A stretch of 64,000 nucleotides of DNA from Loxodes magnus (taxonomy: Eukaryota > Ciliophora > Karyorelictea > Loxodida > Loxodidae). The notes below the pieces were generated by a model. That model was given only the letters and a program-made list of their open reading frames with translations. It was not told where the DNA came from and made no database searches. Location: NCBI GenBank assembly GCA_946699065.1, contig CAMPDV010000139.1, forward strand, positions 372,001-436,000, in the 5' to 3' direction. The translations under genes were made by a program, and so were the position numbers. Shown here in pieces: positions 12,776 to 25,761 of this stretch; position 1 is the first letter of the stretch; the number at the start of each line of letters is the position of its first letter.

Positions 12776-13487
12776 TGTCAAATTTTCAGATCATCATTTC
12801 TCTTATCGATCCCTTTATTTACGTATGATAGAAATATCTCAAAGCTTCTAAACAAACGCAAATAACTACAAATTTAATGCTTAAACAAGACTAAAAATAC
12901 AAGGACTTAAGTATGTTTATTACTTAAGCATAGAAGCCAAACTAACTTTAATTTTTAGCTATCTGATGAGTAAAGCCTAAGGGAAAAGCAAGATTAATAG
13001 AATGCAAGCTCTAATGATAGCAACAAAGTGATCAAAGTAAGGATAACATTTGATATATTTCTCAGTTAAGCTAGACAATCAAGTAATCAACAATAATAAT
13101 TTATATTATAATTAAGTTTAAATTACTAGGAAGTTACATATATGAAATGAATCATAAATTAGAGTTAACTTTTACAATCATATCTGTCTACAGGGAATAT
13201 GATATAATATTAGTCTTTTAAAAATTAAGAAATGGAAAATTCTATCTCCTCAAAAAGAAAGTTAAAGAAGACATTTCAGTTGCGTATTAAAACTCTTAGA
13301 TATAAAATGAGAATAGTTGAATGGTCAGCTTTTTCTTTAGTGAATTCTTTCATATTATTGAAATAGAATTTTAATAACTAACCTTGTTAATTTTCTGTTT
13401 ATTTTAGCAAATTAATTAGATTCGATTTTATATAAACTAATTCTCTGATAAATTCAATATAAAATTGAAGAGAAATTAAAGTTATTA
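12776..13487. other. Region without a resolved gene
   Basis: AT-rich with several open stretches on both strands but no motif. A plus-strand start near 13232 (MENSISSKRKLKK) is possible but has no support beyond openness. Confidence 0.35.
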
Positions 13488-16400
13488 ATGAAATTTACGT
13501 TGCTGCTTGTAATATCATGCTATGCACTCTCTTTTCTATGTGGAGACTAAATCGATTCCAACATCATAAGAATCGTGAATACCAGCGTGTAGGTTATTAA
13601 CATAAAGGCGAGAAATGAGCAACCTATAAGAATTATGTTCGAGCTTTAAGAAAACTCTGACTCTATGGATTAAACTGACAGCTTCTTTAGAAATGAGCTG
13701 CTTCCTTACCTTAAAAGTTACTTAAGTTCCTTGATAAAGCTATGGAGTTCTTGAGACAGTGTAAATTTATATCCTTATGGAGGATAAAAATGCAATCAGT
13801 TGAATATATCTTCAAAGTATAACAATGGTAGTTGGCCATACGATCTCTTCATCTTTGTTCATAGTTACTTTGATCCTTAATCAGAGCAAGCTATTTCAAC
13901 TAGTTCTTGCTTATAAGCTAGTTCATATATGAGGCCACTTGCAGGAGAAATAAGACTTAATAAATATTTTTTCTCCCAATATGATTTTCAGAATGCCATT
14001 AGTTTATCACTTCATGGTATGTTGCATTTACTTGGATTTAACAAGTATTTTTCATAATACTTCATAAACCCAGAAACTGGGTAAAAATATGATAGTATTA
14101 CTTTCCAAGACCGAATAAGAGGAAAGACAGTTACGTAGTTAAGACTTCCAAAATCAACTTAAGCTTTCAGAGACTAAATTGATTGCTCTCTTGCTTATTT
14201 GGAACTTGAAGACCCAGGAAATAACGGAGACACTTCCTATCATTTAGAATCAAGACTATTATTTAATGACCTAACGACTTAGGTATTTACTGATAATAAA
14301 GTTATAACCAACATTACTTTGGCATTACTGTATGATATGGGATGGTATATCCCTAACTTTAGTATGGCTTAATTTATGGAATTTGGTTATAAAGCAGGAT
14401 GCGAATTCTAACAGTGAAAGTGTGAAGAGAATAGTAAACCTTCCTTTGAAGAATTCTGTTAAGATAGTGATTAAATAACTTGCTCACCTGATATGAGAAG
14501 TATAGCAACATGCTATACTTAAGAATATAATTATGATCTAGATTTAGCTTTCAAGTACTATGAGAATCCAAAGAAAGGAGGATTAATAGAAGAAATGGAT
14601 TTTTGTCCTGTAGCAATAAAACTCTCTAATATGGACTGCTAGGGATCAAGTTAAGAGTACTATAATAACTTACAAACATACTAAGAGACTCTTGGATTTT
14701 AGTCTAGATGCTATTAGGGTATAATAAATGGAAAAAGAAATGCCTTCTGCTTCTAAACTGCTTGTGACGAGAACAATAACATTTGACTGACTTTTAACAA
14801 TGGTACTAGAAAATTATGTCCTTAGGGAACAAATATACCTCATCCTTCTGTACCAAATACTTAAATAAACTGTCCAGCTAGGTAAGAACGAATATGTTAA
14901 TCAGTAAAAGGAGAAATTAGATGCTCTAAAAGATGCGCTCGTTGCTCTATTGACGGAAATATTTGTTTTCAGTGCAAAGAAGGATTTTATTTCCAAAATG
15001 GAACATGCATAACATGTGAAAATTCATATATCTACTAAGGCTAGTGCTATCAGAACTGTCCACCGGAGGCACCATTAGCAATGATCATTAAAGTAAGTCA
15101 AACCTCTTAGTAGTCAAATTAAAAATAATGCTATGAGCAATGTCCTTAAGGATTATAAGCTTAAGGAACTTAATGCATTCAAGATAATTCTAGTTCTATA
15201 CTTTCCTTATCCTCTAGTTGTAAGTTTAGTTCTTGATAGTTTTGCTAAGCAATACTGGACATTTGTTGGGACTTAAATGGAGTAAAGACATTTTCGTATG
15301 GATGTTTGATGTATATATACAGCTACTGCTGTACATATTAGGATTCTGAATGCGAATAATTTAAGTAAAATGATACTAATAGATATAGTTAAAATGACTG
15401 TGATGAATAGAAAGCTCCATATCCAGTTAATGCTACTTTGTATACCATTTAAAATGAAGTCTATATATACTTCAGTAAAAAAACTGGGTTCGCAAATAAG
15501 TAGATTGAATGCTAACAAATAATCGCAGAAGTAGAAAAGTATGGTCAAAATGTGATATGCTAATGAAACGATAATATGGATACATTAGTGATATCATTAG
15601 GAGAATGGCCTGCTCTTTATCAAAATGATCAAGTAGAGCTGATAGAAGGAGTGATAAATTCTACCCATCAATACTCAACATAACTAAGATCCAACTTATC
15701 AGTTACTCTTCTTTTTGAATATCAAAATGGTAACATAAAAGATAGTACAAATGATACTCATGTTTACTTGTATGATTTACCTATAAGAGTATACGTTAAA
15801 AATTAGAAACAGTACTATGATAAATGAAAGTGGGCTATTAGTTTGAATAATGATAACTTCGAGTTTTAAGAATGATTAGCAGATTAAAATGAGTAAGCTT
15901 GAACTTCAACCGAGGTGTGATAAGATTATGTCTCCTTAAATATCTCTTAGCATTTTCTTCAGCAATCTAATAAACTAATCGTAAGAGTATAAGTGATAAG
16001 AAAGCAAAGGAGTATAGTGGACTAATATTTCAGAAAAGATATCATAATTTGTCCTTTTAGTTCATGAGAAATCTGTTTGAGTAGTAAGAACACTTGTTGG
16101 GATAGATAATTAAACCATTTGCTTTGAAGCGAAACCTGTGAAGCTCTAACTTGTGACTTTTGCAGTAAGGAGAACAACTAATGTTCGGAAACCATTAAAA
16201 AAGGCGATTGAAGCAAATTAAATTCTGAAATATGCTAAAGAATGATTAAGCTAACATTTCTCTAAGCTGTTCTATAAGAAAATCTAAATGAAATCTGGCT
16301 TTATTTCGATTAAACATCTGGATTTGATAACTTCTAATTCTAATGTTCAGATATAATCGAAGAAGCGTATAAATATGGAGAAAATGCGTAATGCTGATTA

Positions 16401-19400
16401 AGATAAAACATAGTATCAATAATACTTGGAGATCAAGCATAACTGAGTCTAGAAATGTCAGTTGAAATAAAATAAGAACTGATAAAGATCAATGAAGGAT
16501 ACTTTTATTTTAGAAGTGATTCCACAATAATCTTGCAAGTTCCACTTTTGCCCGAAATTTAAATGAAGGAGATAAATGCAAATTATTTAAATTCTAAATA
16601 CGATGATTTAACTTTATAAGCTTCAGTTATCGATGGACATCATGGTGCCGTATAATACTGATGGGATATTAAATTGGTACCAGATAACGAAGACTTTAAT
16701 AGAATTTTTGTTTACTGAAATGACAGTGATAACAATCCCACCTAAACCTCATAGGAAAAAGATAGCTACACTATACAGAACATTTTTTTGTAGAATGCTA
16801 AGCAAATAATTGTAAAAGTATGAGCTGTTCTATGGTTTAAAGCTTAAAGTAAAATCGTTGAAAAGAACATCACAATTTGTCCTTTCAGTTCATATGAACT
16901 TTGTAATAGTATAGAATACAATTGCTAATATTAGAGTGGAACAAATATAAAACCTGTTACTGAATCATGCTTATGACTGATTTACAATTACTGTTGTTCT
17001 CATGAAAATGAATGTGAAGATTTAAAAAAAGTAGAAACTACATATAGTACATAAGACTGTATAGATAGATAAGCGCCTCAATTTCTAGAAGCTGTTCTAT
17101 CAGATGACTTAAATGAAATTAACTTAACTTTCGACAAGTAAACTGGGTTCAAAATGTAGTAGATAGAATGTTCTTTAGTTCTAAGCAACACTAATTAATT
17201 GGGAAAAAACGTGATTTGTCAATGAGAGGATTAAATGAGGACATTTACTATCAAGCTTGGAGAAGAAGCTCGGTTGAATCCAAATATGTCTATAGGGATA
17301 AAACCATTAGTTATAAACTCTACTCATGCTTTCTCTAAAACGCTGGATGATAACTTATCAAGATAACTTAAAATAGCAAACTATCCAGTTATTTTCATTT
17401 AGAGTATAAACGTTTCTCAAATACACTATTTTAGAAACGATCTACAAGTTACCGCTTTTGTTAATGATAAATTCCATGTTGCCGTATAATATTGGTGGGA
17501 CATAAAATTGGTACCAGATAACTAAAAATTTAACGAAAACTTTACCAAATGAAATAACTCTAATAACAGCCCCATCATATATTCTGAGGAGAAATCAAGT
17601 TACATCATTCAAAGTAGCTATTTGATTGAAACTGAAAAAGTAATTATTAATGTATGAGCAGAGTCTTGGACAGGAAACATCTCGTAGTCTTTAATTCGAA
17701 CCGTTGATATTTATGGCTGGTAAAATTCATGCATAAGCTTTATCTAATAAAACAACAGTGAGTTTGAAGAATACAAAAGTATATCAATTGAATTGAAAAT
17801 TGAAGGCTTAGAAGAAATAAACAAATAGAAGGTTTAATGGAGTTTGAATAATACGAATGACCTTTCAAATAAGGATCTAAAGCTCAATAAGATGAAATAA
17901 AGTTGTTAAAAAGTAGATTAGCAAGATTAAGTAATTATTTGCTCAATCTAAATACCTTCAGGTGTTCTCCATAACTCTTACTGATATATGATCAAAGCGG
18001 GGGTAGTTAACTATTATGTCGAGTTCATCAATATTAATGTTATAAAGGCACAGCTAAAGTGTAATATAGAACCTAATGAAGGATAAAGTTGGATAACCAA
18101 GTTCAATCTCACATGTGAAGATATTTAAGATGAAGGCCTCAATAATGATTTCAGATATCAGCTTTACTATATGAAAAACGATTAAAAAATAGAAATCTTT
18201 TAAAATAAATCATAAGTAGAACATAGCTTTTACTTACCATCTGGTGAAGGATAGAACAGTTCGCTGAGAGTTTATGCTGAACTGTATGTCAAAAACGAAA
18301 AATATCAATAATGATTCCAAGATATCATGGTAAGTAAAGTAGATTTGGATATTATGAGTGAAATAGCCTAATTTAAAAATTTTGATACCAACATACTAGC
18401 CTTAGATTATCTTAAAGATATAGCTTAGTAAATTTCAACTAACTCTAGTATAACAACTTTAATTTTGGACACTTACCTAAGCTATTTAACTTCTAAAGTG
18501 ACTAATGAAAAGGAATTAAGTTTAGCACTTGAAAGTTTATCTCTTGTGAATGTAAGTGTTACCTAAGCGAGACTGTAAAGCTACATAAACTATATTTACA
18601 AATGTATAATCTAGACTTAGAACTATCTTATATAATAGGATTAGCTAGATTCTCTTTTTGGTATATTAAATGGAATTGCGAAAATCTAGACAAGTAAAAA
18701 GAATAATACCAGGTAAAGAAATCTACTAGAGAAAGTAGAAATAGAATCTGCTAACTCTCATTCTAGACTTTTACAGAATGGTTATATTTAATAGATTACA
18801 GTATATAATATAACCAAATAGGTTCTAATATCTTATATTAGCAAGAAAGAAAATAAAGACTAGTAATATAATTTCAGTTATGAAAATATGTAAGGGTATG
18901 TAGCTATGTATGCTCATTTAAATTATACAAAGAAATTTGACTTTGAGAAATTTCAAGTCAAAATAAAAAAAGACTTTACTGATTAAAACTTAGCAGTTCT
19001 CCATTTCTCGTTTAGCTACAATCCTGTTAACACAAGCGATGCAAAGCTTAAAGATTACTTGATATTTGAAATTTAAAGGATAAACAGTACTGATTATTAG
19101 AAGAGTTCTGATTAGCATGGTAACTTTTAGAAAGAAGTATTTTCTACTGAGTTTATTCTAAAAGAACAGCTCCCTGAAAAAGAGGATTATTAATGCTAGT
19201 GATGGAATGAATTTCTATCAGAATGACAAAATGATAAATGCGATCCAGATAGCAAGAAAAACTATCAGTCGTGCAAATGTGATTATTCAGGAATCATTAG
19301 ATATGAATTCTTTACATAAGATAATCAAATAAACCATATTCCTACTTATATTCTATCGGGTATTTTTTGCTTTTGCTTAATCCTTTTTGTGGTTTAGCGT

Positions 19401-20759
19401 CTAATTTATAGGATCAAAAATAAAAAAGAGCCAATACAAGCTTAAGATTAGCAAATTAAGTAATAGATCTCTAAATGTTAGTTATGATAGTTATATTTAT
19501 CTATCACTGGACCTTTTACTTTCAAACATCAAACTAAGATCAACTAAACGACTCTGCTACTTAATAGCTTCACTAATGCATTTATATGCTTCATTGCTAA
19601 TCTTTTAATTATTTAATCCTAGGAAATAGTGCTTGATAAGATAAAATTAGCATTTATAATAGGATCTTTTGGTATTGCATAGAAGGCACTGCTACTTAGT
19701 ATGTAAGTTTTGGCTAACAAAATTCAAATGATTATACAAAGCTTATTAGTCATCACAAGCTTAGCTTTTTCTATTTGGTACTGCTATTTAAGCGATCACT
19801 AAAATACTTTGGTATCTACATGATGCTTAGTTAGCATATCTATCTACTTTATACTATATGATCCTATTTTCACCTTCATTTTTGTTCTGCTTTTTCAAAA
19901 ATGTATTAGAAATGAAAATCCTAATCAGACAGATAAATAAAAGGTTAATAAAGTTAGTATACATACAATAAATATGGATACTGAAAGATAGCAGCCCTAT
20001 TTAGATAATTAATAGACTAATATTGTAGCTTAACCACCTAATAACATAGCCTCATAACAAAACATCGAAATTATCAATTAAAATGAGGTTTTTTAATAAC
20101 CTATTAATCATAATGATGTATAACTTGATCCATATATAAGCAACTAGAGTCTAAATTCATAATAGGAAGCATAATAAAATGAACTTCCTTAAGAGTAAAA
20201 TATCAAGCCATAAGGAGACCAAAGCTTATAATAAGGGATAAATGAAGAGTAAAAATAACCATCTATCGTTAGTAGTAACTTACCAATCTCTGAATATTGA
20301 AGTAAAGATAGTGTGAGTATTAACTAGAATTCAAGTAATTTAAATTCTAGTTAGTCGATAGAAGATGGAATTTTAATTACTTTAATAGATGAAAATGACT
20401 TTTAACAAATAATAAGAGTTAGCAAATAAGAAACTATTAAAGCATTTAAGGATAATGTAGCCATAATTTTAGGGTATAATGTAGCTTAAACCAGAATTCA
20501 TTTTAAATAAAAGTGTTTTTCAGATAGTTAGCAATAAGACTATGATAAACAATTAGGCTAGCTAGGATTCAATGATTATGAAATATGTAAAGCCTTTTAA
20601 TCCTAAATTCCCAATGATTATTAGCAAGACGAAAGAATCTAAAGAGTAAGAGAACAACCATAGAAGTCAAATTAAAGCATTAATTATAGCAGTAGTTAAA
20701 GTATACCTAATGGAGAATAGGTAAATAAAGAAGTCAGTAATGTGGTGAGAGAGGGTTGA
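13488..20759 (+). CDS. Leishmanolysin-like (M8) surface protein with REJ-like modules, GPS motif and membrane helices
   Basis: A single uninterrupted frame of 2423 codons, ATG 13488 to TGA 20757-20759. Residues 1-20 are a signal peptide (MKFTLLLVISCYALSFL). About 20-540 is an M8 peptidase-like domain: SLHGMLHLLGF at about residue 176 in the zinc-site position and ALLYDMGWY at about 282, as in leishmanolysins. The zinc motif reads HGMLH instead of HExxH, so the catalytic glutamate is missing and the enzyme is probably inactive. About 545-630 is cysteine-rich. Three related modules follow near residues 640, 925 and 1195 (TGF..Q.EC..V..N..C.W), resembling REJ-type ectodomain repeats. A GPS-like motif lies near 1900 (CQWWNEF..CKC). 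Then come about five hydrophobic segments from residue 1950 and a Q/N-rich cytoplasmic tail. Polycystin-1-like layout, without a recognisable PLAT domain or channel. Probably an adhesion or recognition protein. Confidence 0.85.
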
Positions 20760-20780
20760 TTTATATAATGGTTTATAAAA

Positions 20781-23700
20781 ATGAATTTTACTTAATTTAA
20801 ACCTTATTATCTTTTAATCTTCAACCTGCTTTGTGATCTAAAGTTTAGTGTTAAGTCATTTAGGTCTATTAAAAGTATATAGATATAAGTATTTATCTAT
20901 GCGTCTCCTTAAACTAAACTTGTCTCTTTTTTAGCCTCTACTCCAAAACCTTCTATTCTACTCTTCTACATCGTATAATTAGCTCATCTCTTCACTTAAG
21001 TATCATACATTGATAGCTACATTAAAGTACCTAAGATTTAAATATCTAAACTATTTACCCAGCTATTGATCTAAAATCAGTTAATCAGTATCTCTAAATG
21101 GATTGACTGATCTTAAACGTCAGCTTTAGTTAATAGAGTATAGCATTGGATAATATGAAGGATAGGAGAGGCTAAGAAGGCAATATGAATAGGTATAGAA
21201 ATGTGAGATTGAATAATGTAGCAATATAGCTTAACTAGATATAGCTTAGTATACATAAGACAGACAATGAAGTATTAGATATCGGTTCTAGTAAGAAGGG
21301 TTTAATATAACGCTGGTAAATCAAAATATAATGGTAATACTGGATAAAAGGAGATGTTAGAAGAAGGGTAGATATAGTAATTAGTTTGATAGCCAAAACT
21401 TAATAAAACTATAGAGGGATTCAAAATACCAATGATCTACTTTAATACTCAGAGTATTAGTAAGATCTCAGAAAAAAAGTTCCATGATATAACAGAAATG
21501 AACATGAAGCTTTAGAGGCAAAAAAGGGATTAATACTCTAGAAGTTTGTCTACAAAGCACAATCAACTATAATCAAACTTGTTCAGCTGATCACAAGCAT
21601 ATGACAATAATTATTAAGCAATATACAAAAGAAAGCATACAAGGCAAGGATAATAATCGAAGGTTTCACTGTAATATGAATACTCCAAGCTATCATCTTA
21701 CAAGCAGCTATCTTATTTAATTCAATCAACCTTGAAATTATACATTTATCAAATCTTGGCTATAAAGTAGTTCGATAGTAAATGGTATAACATCTAAGTA
21801 TTAAAAGTATCAAATAATGAAATTTTTAAGTTGATATATAAAAACGATATTTACAAGGTGATATCATATAAAGGTAAAAAAGGTATTTTAAGTCAATAAA
21901 TGGAGTAGAATTAGAATAAAAGGCTGGTTATTGTTTATGATAAAGGAGCTAGTGAATGTACACCTGTTAATACTTATGCATCAGCATAGAAGTGTATAAA
22001 ATGGAATGTAGACTATATGGAGATAGATGTGAATATAAGCTATGATGGAGTGATGTATGTATTCAATGGACCGAGCTTATAAGAATTCGGTATAAGCAAG
22101 AATATTAACGAAGTAACTTCGGTTAAAATAGATGAAATTGATGTAGGGAAGCATTATCATCCAAGATTTGTGGGAGAAAAAATTCCGAGACTAGAAGAGT
22201 TCTTGGAATTTGTTAAAGGAAAAGTGAAAATTTACTTCGATATAAAGCTAGCAAATGTCTATGATTTGCTGTCGTTAATAAAAGAGAAGAATATAGAATG
22301 CTTTCTATGAAGTAAGGAAGAGTGAATTATGTAGCAGATAATGGAAGAAAAGTAATAGATGAAGCTAGATGTTCAGATAAAAGTTAATATTGCGTATGTT
22401 GATGACATATAGATAGCCATTTAAAAATATAATGCTAGTGTGGTAGAAGTAAAGCTAAAGGATATGACAGAAGAGATAAAGCAGTTCTGCGAGTAAAAGA
22501 ATATTAAAATAATGATTATATAGAAAGAGCATGATTTATAAGCTTACTAGAAGATACTAGATTGGAATGTTGACATGGTGAATGTTACTCATGGGAGAAA
22601 ATTCAGAACGTTTTACGAAAAATAGTTAAGGAAAAAGGGAAATTTTAGGTTATCTTTGAGCTAAGAAGAAAACAAAGTTGAATAAGTTTAGAGTGTATAG
22701 AATTAGTAAGAGTCAAGCTAACAGAGCAGTGGGTATTAGAATAGATATAAAAGAGTGCAAATAGTATGTCATAGAGGTGCTAATGAATATGCTCCAGAGA
22801 ATACATATGCTTCGTCAGATTATTGCATTGAGTGGAAAGTTGATTATTTAGAAATAGACGTAAATATGACTATAGACGGAGTGATGTTTGTATTCCATGG
22901 TCCAAATATGAAAAAAATAGGAGTGGATAGAAGTATCAATGAATGCTAATCAGCATATATTTAAACTTTAGATGCAGGTAGATGGTTTCATTAAAAATAT
23001 GAAGGGTAGAAAATACCTCGATTGGACTAATTTTTTTAATACTTATAAGGCAAAAATATGAAGCTTTTTATAGACATTAAGAACGCTAACATACCTAAAC
23101 TAGTATCCCTTATTAAGCAGTATTAGATAGAATGCTTTATCTGAAGTAAAGATTTCGATATTCTAAAACGAGTAAGGAAAGAAGATCCTGATATGCCTAT
23201 AAAAATTAACGTCAAAAACAAGTATGATGTTAAGTGGGCTGTTAAAGTGTACTAAGCAAAGATAGTTGAGACTTCTTTGAAAGATATGACTTATTCATTG
23301 AGAAATTACTGCTAGAAAAAGGAAGTTCAACTTATGATTTTCTAGAAGAAATTTGACGAGTAAGCATATGAATCGATAATTAGATGGGGTGTTGATTTAG
23401 CTAATGTTGATCATGGTGACAGATTTTAGAAAGTGCAAAACTAATATTTTCAGAAGTATGAGGTACTATTGCAATAGTCTTAAACATTAAGCATACCATT
23501 AGAAAGATTTCTCTAATCAGAATCAAAAAACTCCTTTCAAGCAAGGAAAAAGAACCAAATAGTTTGTCATAGAGGGGGAAATGAAAGTGTACCTGAAAAT
23601 ACTATCCCTGCTATATAAGAAGCTATAAGAAATGGAATTGACTACCTTGAAATAGATATCAGTATGAGTTAAGACGGAATAATGTATGTGTTTCATGGCC

Positions 23701-24248
23701 CAAGTCTATAGTATATCAAAAAGTAGGGAAACATCAATGAATTACACTCTACTATAATAGAATTTTTAGATGCAGGCAGTTGGTTTAAACCTGAGTTTAA
23801 GGATCTAAAAGTCCCGAGATTGGACTAATTTTTTGACCTTGTAAGAGGAAATTTAAAGCTATACCTGAACATTAAAAAAGCAAACATAACTGATCTACTA
23901 TACCTTATAAAGCATTACGGAATAGAGTGCTTTATATGAAGTGATAATGCAACATTGGAGTAAGTAAGATAGCAGGACACAAATATAGAAATAAAAATGA
24001 ATGCTAAAAACTTAAAAGAGCTGTAAACTATCGTTGATAAGTATTAAGTGGATATAGTAGAAATCAAGCTAAATGAAATGAACCAGGAGATTAAAAATTG
24101 ATGCAAAGAGAAGGAAATTAAGATAATGCTGTTCTAAAAGGAATTAAAACAGGAAGACTGTAGAATGATATTGTAGTGGGATGTTGAGCTTGTGAATACC
24201 TAGCAAGGAGTAAATTTTAAAGAGTTTCTCTTAAGTAATCCACAGTGA
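20781..24248 (+). CDS. Protein with three tandem glycerophosphodiester phosphodiesterase-like domains
   Basis: The GDPD frame is open from ATG 20781 to TGA 24246-24248 (1155 codons). Three GDPD-like units start near 21925, 22755 and 23556. Units 2 and 3 keep CHRG(A/G)NE, PENT, the E-I-D pair and a histidine in VFHGP, where the usual HD is HG. Unit 1 has VYDKGASE instead of HRG and VFNGP instead of the histidine, so it should be inactive. All keep an (I/L)xxDIK or NIK strand. The first 200 or so codons are uncertain: all frames are open there, another frame is richer in acidic residues, and an intron or a later start is possible. It would hydrolyse glycerophosphodiesters if active. It follows the M8-like gene by 21 bp. 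Confidence 0.75.
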
Positions 24249-24287
24249 TAGTTCTCTTAAAATTTTAGAATTTTAACTATTAATCAA

Positions 24288-25729
24288 ATGACAAATTTGA
24301 GTGAATTCAAATAAATCAAGAGGCTTTCTTTAGTCCCTTTTAAAATCTTAGTCTTTCTTATTTTGTTGATTAAAGCCTATTGAACTTTTTAGCTTACTAG
24401 CTATTTTTTTCATTCAGTTTCTTTCAAAGATCTCATTTCCGAAATCGTCTTTTAGCAGTATCTCTGATCTTGTTTGACTTATATTGAAAGTGGGTCAGCA
24501 TAACTTCTTTCTTTAGAATATTCTTTACTACAATCATATTACATATAGGCTAATCCAGCTGACTATTTATTCCACTAGACGAGCTTTACATTCTTACTGC
24601 CTCTTGAACACTCAATTATACCAGGCAACTGTTTTATCCTTATTCAAATTACTTTTTTAGCTGCTAAGTTTTCTCTAAGTTCTAGTTGATTACATTTACA
24701 CCTTAACATCTCCTCATTTAACTAAAGACTAGAGTTGTTTGGTAGCACAACAAAGCTACATTGCTTTATTTTTCTTAGTGTAATCACTTTTAAGCATCAA
24801 CCCTACTATATGCCTTCTCCTATCTACTAGCAATATCCTTATAATTTAACATCAGATCAAAACATGTCGAAGTGAGTTTTTTGGTTAATTCACATTTTCA
24901 TAAATTCACTAACATAAGCAAAGGATTAAAGCTATAGAGCAGAGTAGCATTCTAGAGATTATAGTTATTGAGGTCATAAATTAGAAGCAGGTAACGAGCA
25001 GGTATATTTGTGTATACTTATGGAGGAAAGTATAGTAGCAGTTTGGTAAATGAATAAGGTGAGGAAAAAGGTAATAAGACTGAATATTAACTCAGCACTT
25101 TTCAGTAAACTGACTAAAAAAGAGATAACTAGGTAGTAGAGCATAAGTCTAAAGGATGGGATATAAGAATCGGTATCGAAGTGATAAAGTAGTAAATAAG
25201 TGGATCATTGGATTGAAAATAGGTTGGTAGTCATTAATATTAATTTCCATGTTGAAATAGATATAAAAGATTGTAACCGAAATAGAAGGATGAAGTAATA
25301 CCCGATATAGTATCAATCAAAAGGATAAACGAAACAATATAAGGTCATCATTTTCCACCTGAGGAAGGATTAAACATCTTTACCTTAATAAGGAAGTAAC
25401 GAATTGATTATATACAAAAGAACTATAAAGTCTGCTATTAAAAGAAAAAGCAGAAGGCAACAAATATTACCTTAAGAGTAAATAAGCACATTCCATCAAC
25501 TGCCACTAGTAAAAGAACTAAACTAGAAATGCTTAAATAATATTCAATTAATAACAATCAAAATTTAAGCTGATTTCAGCCAAAAAAAAAACTAAAAAAT
25601 GAAGTTATCTTTAATGTTAAAAACAAGCAAAACTAGAATTCTAGAAGATATTCAAAAACAATCGTTCATAAAACTGAAAAAGAGCTTTATAGGCATAATA
25701 AAAACAATGGTAAATAAACAAGCCAATGA
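24288..25729 (+). CDS. Multi-pass membrane protein, unassigned
   Basis: Predicted from ATG 24288 with a 20-nt intron (24301-24320, GTGAAT..CAAG) to TGA 25727-25729, giving 473 codons plus stop. The first 260 residues contain several hydrophobic helices (YFVDQSLLNFL, LLYAFSYLLAISLQF); the rest is a basic hydrophilic tail (SRVAFQRLQLLRSQIRSRQ, then a D/E-containing region). The downstream frame is the only one giving a well-mixed soluble tail and a clean TGA 32 bp before the Kelch gene. The start and the short intron are inferred. A receptor-like 7-helix protein is possible but not shown. Confidence 0.6.
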
Positions 25730-25761
25730 ATATATTATCTTCGATTAGTTTTATAATTAAA

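Noticed and set aside
20757..24248. Single 3.6k-codon fusion of the M8-like and GDPD proteins (same frame, TGA 20757 read as W)
   Set aside because: The frame agrees by a one-in-three chance, coding quality drops sharply after 20760, and other genes here have equally short spacers. Not excluded without cDNA.
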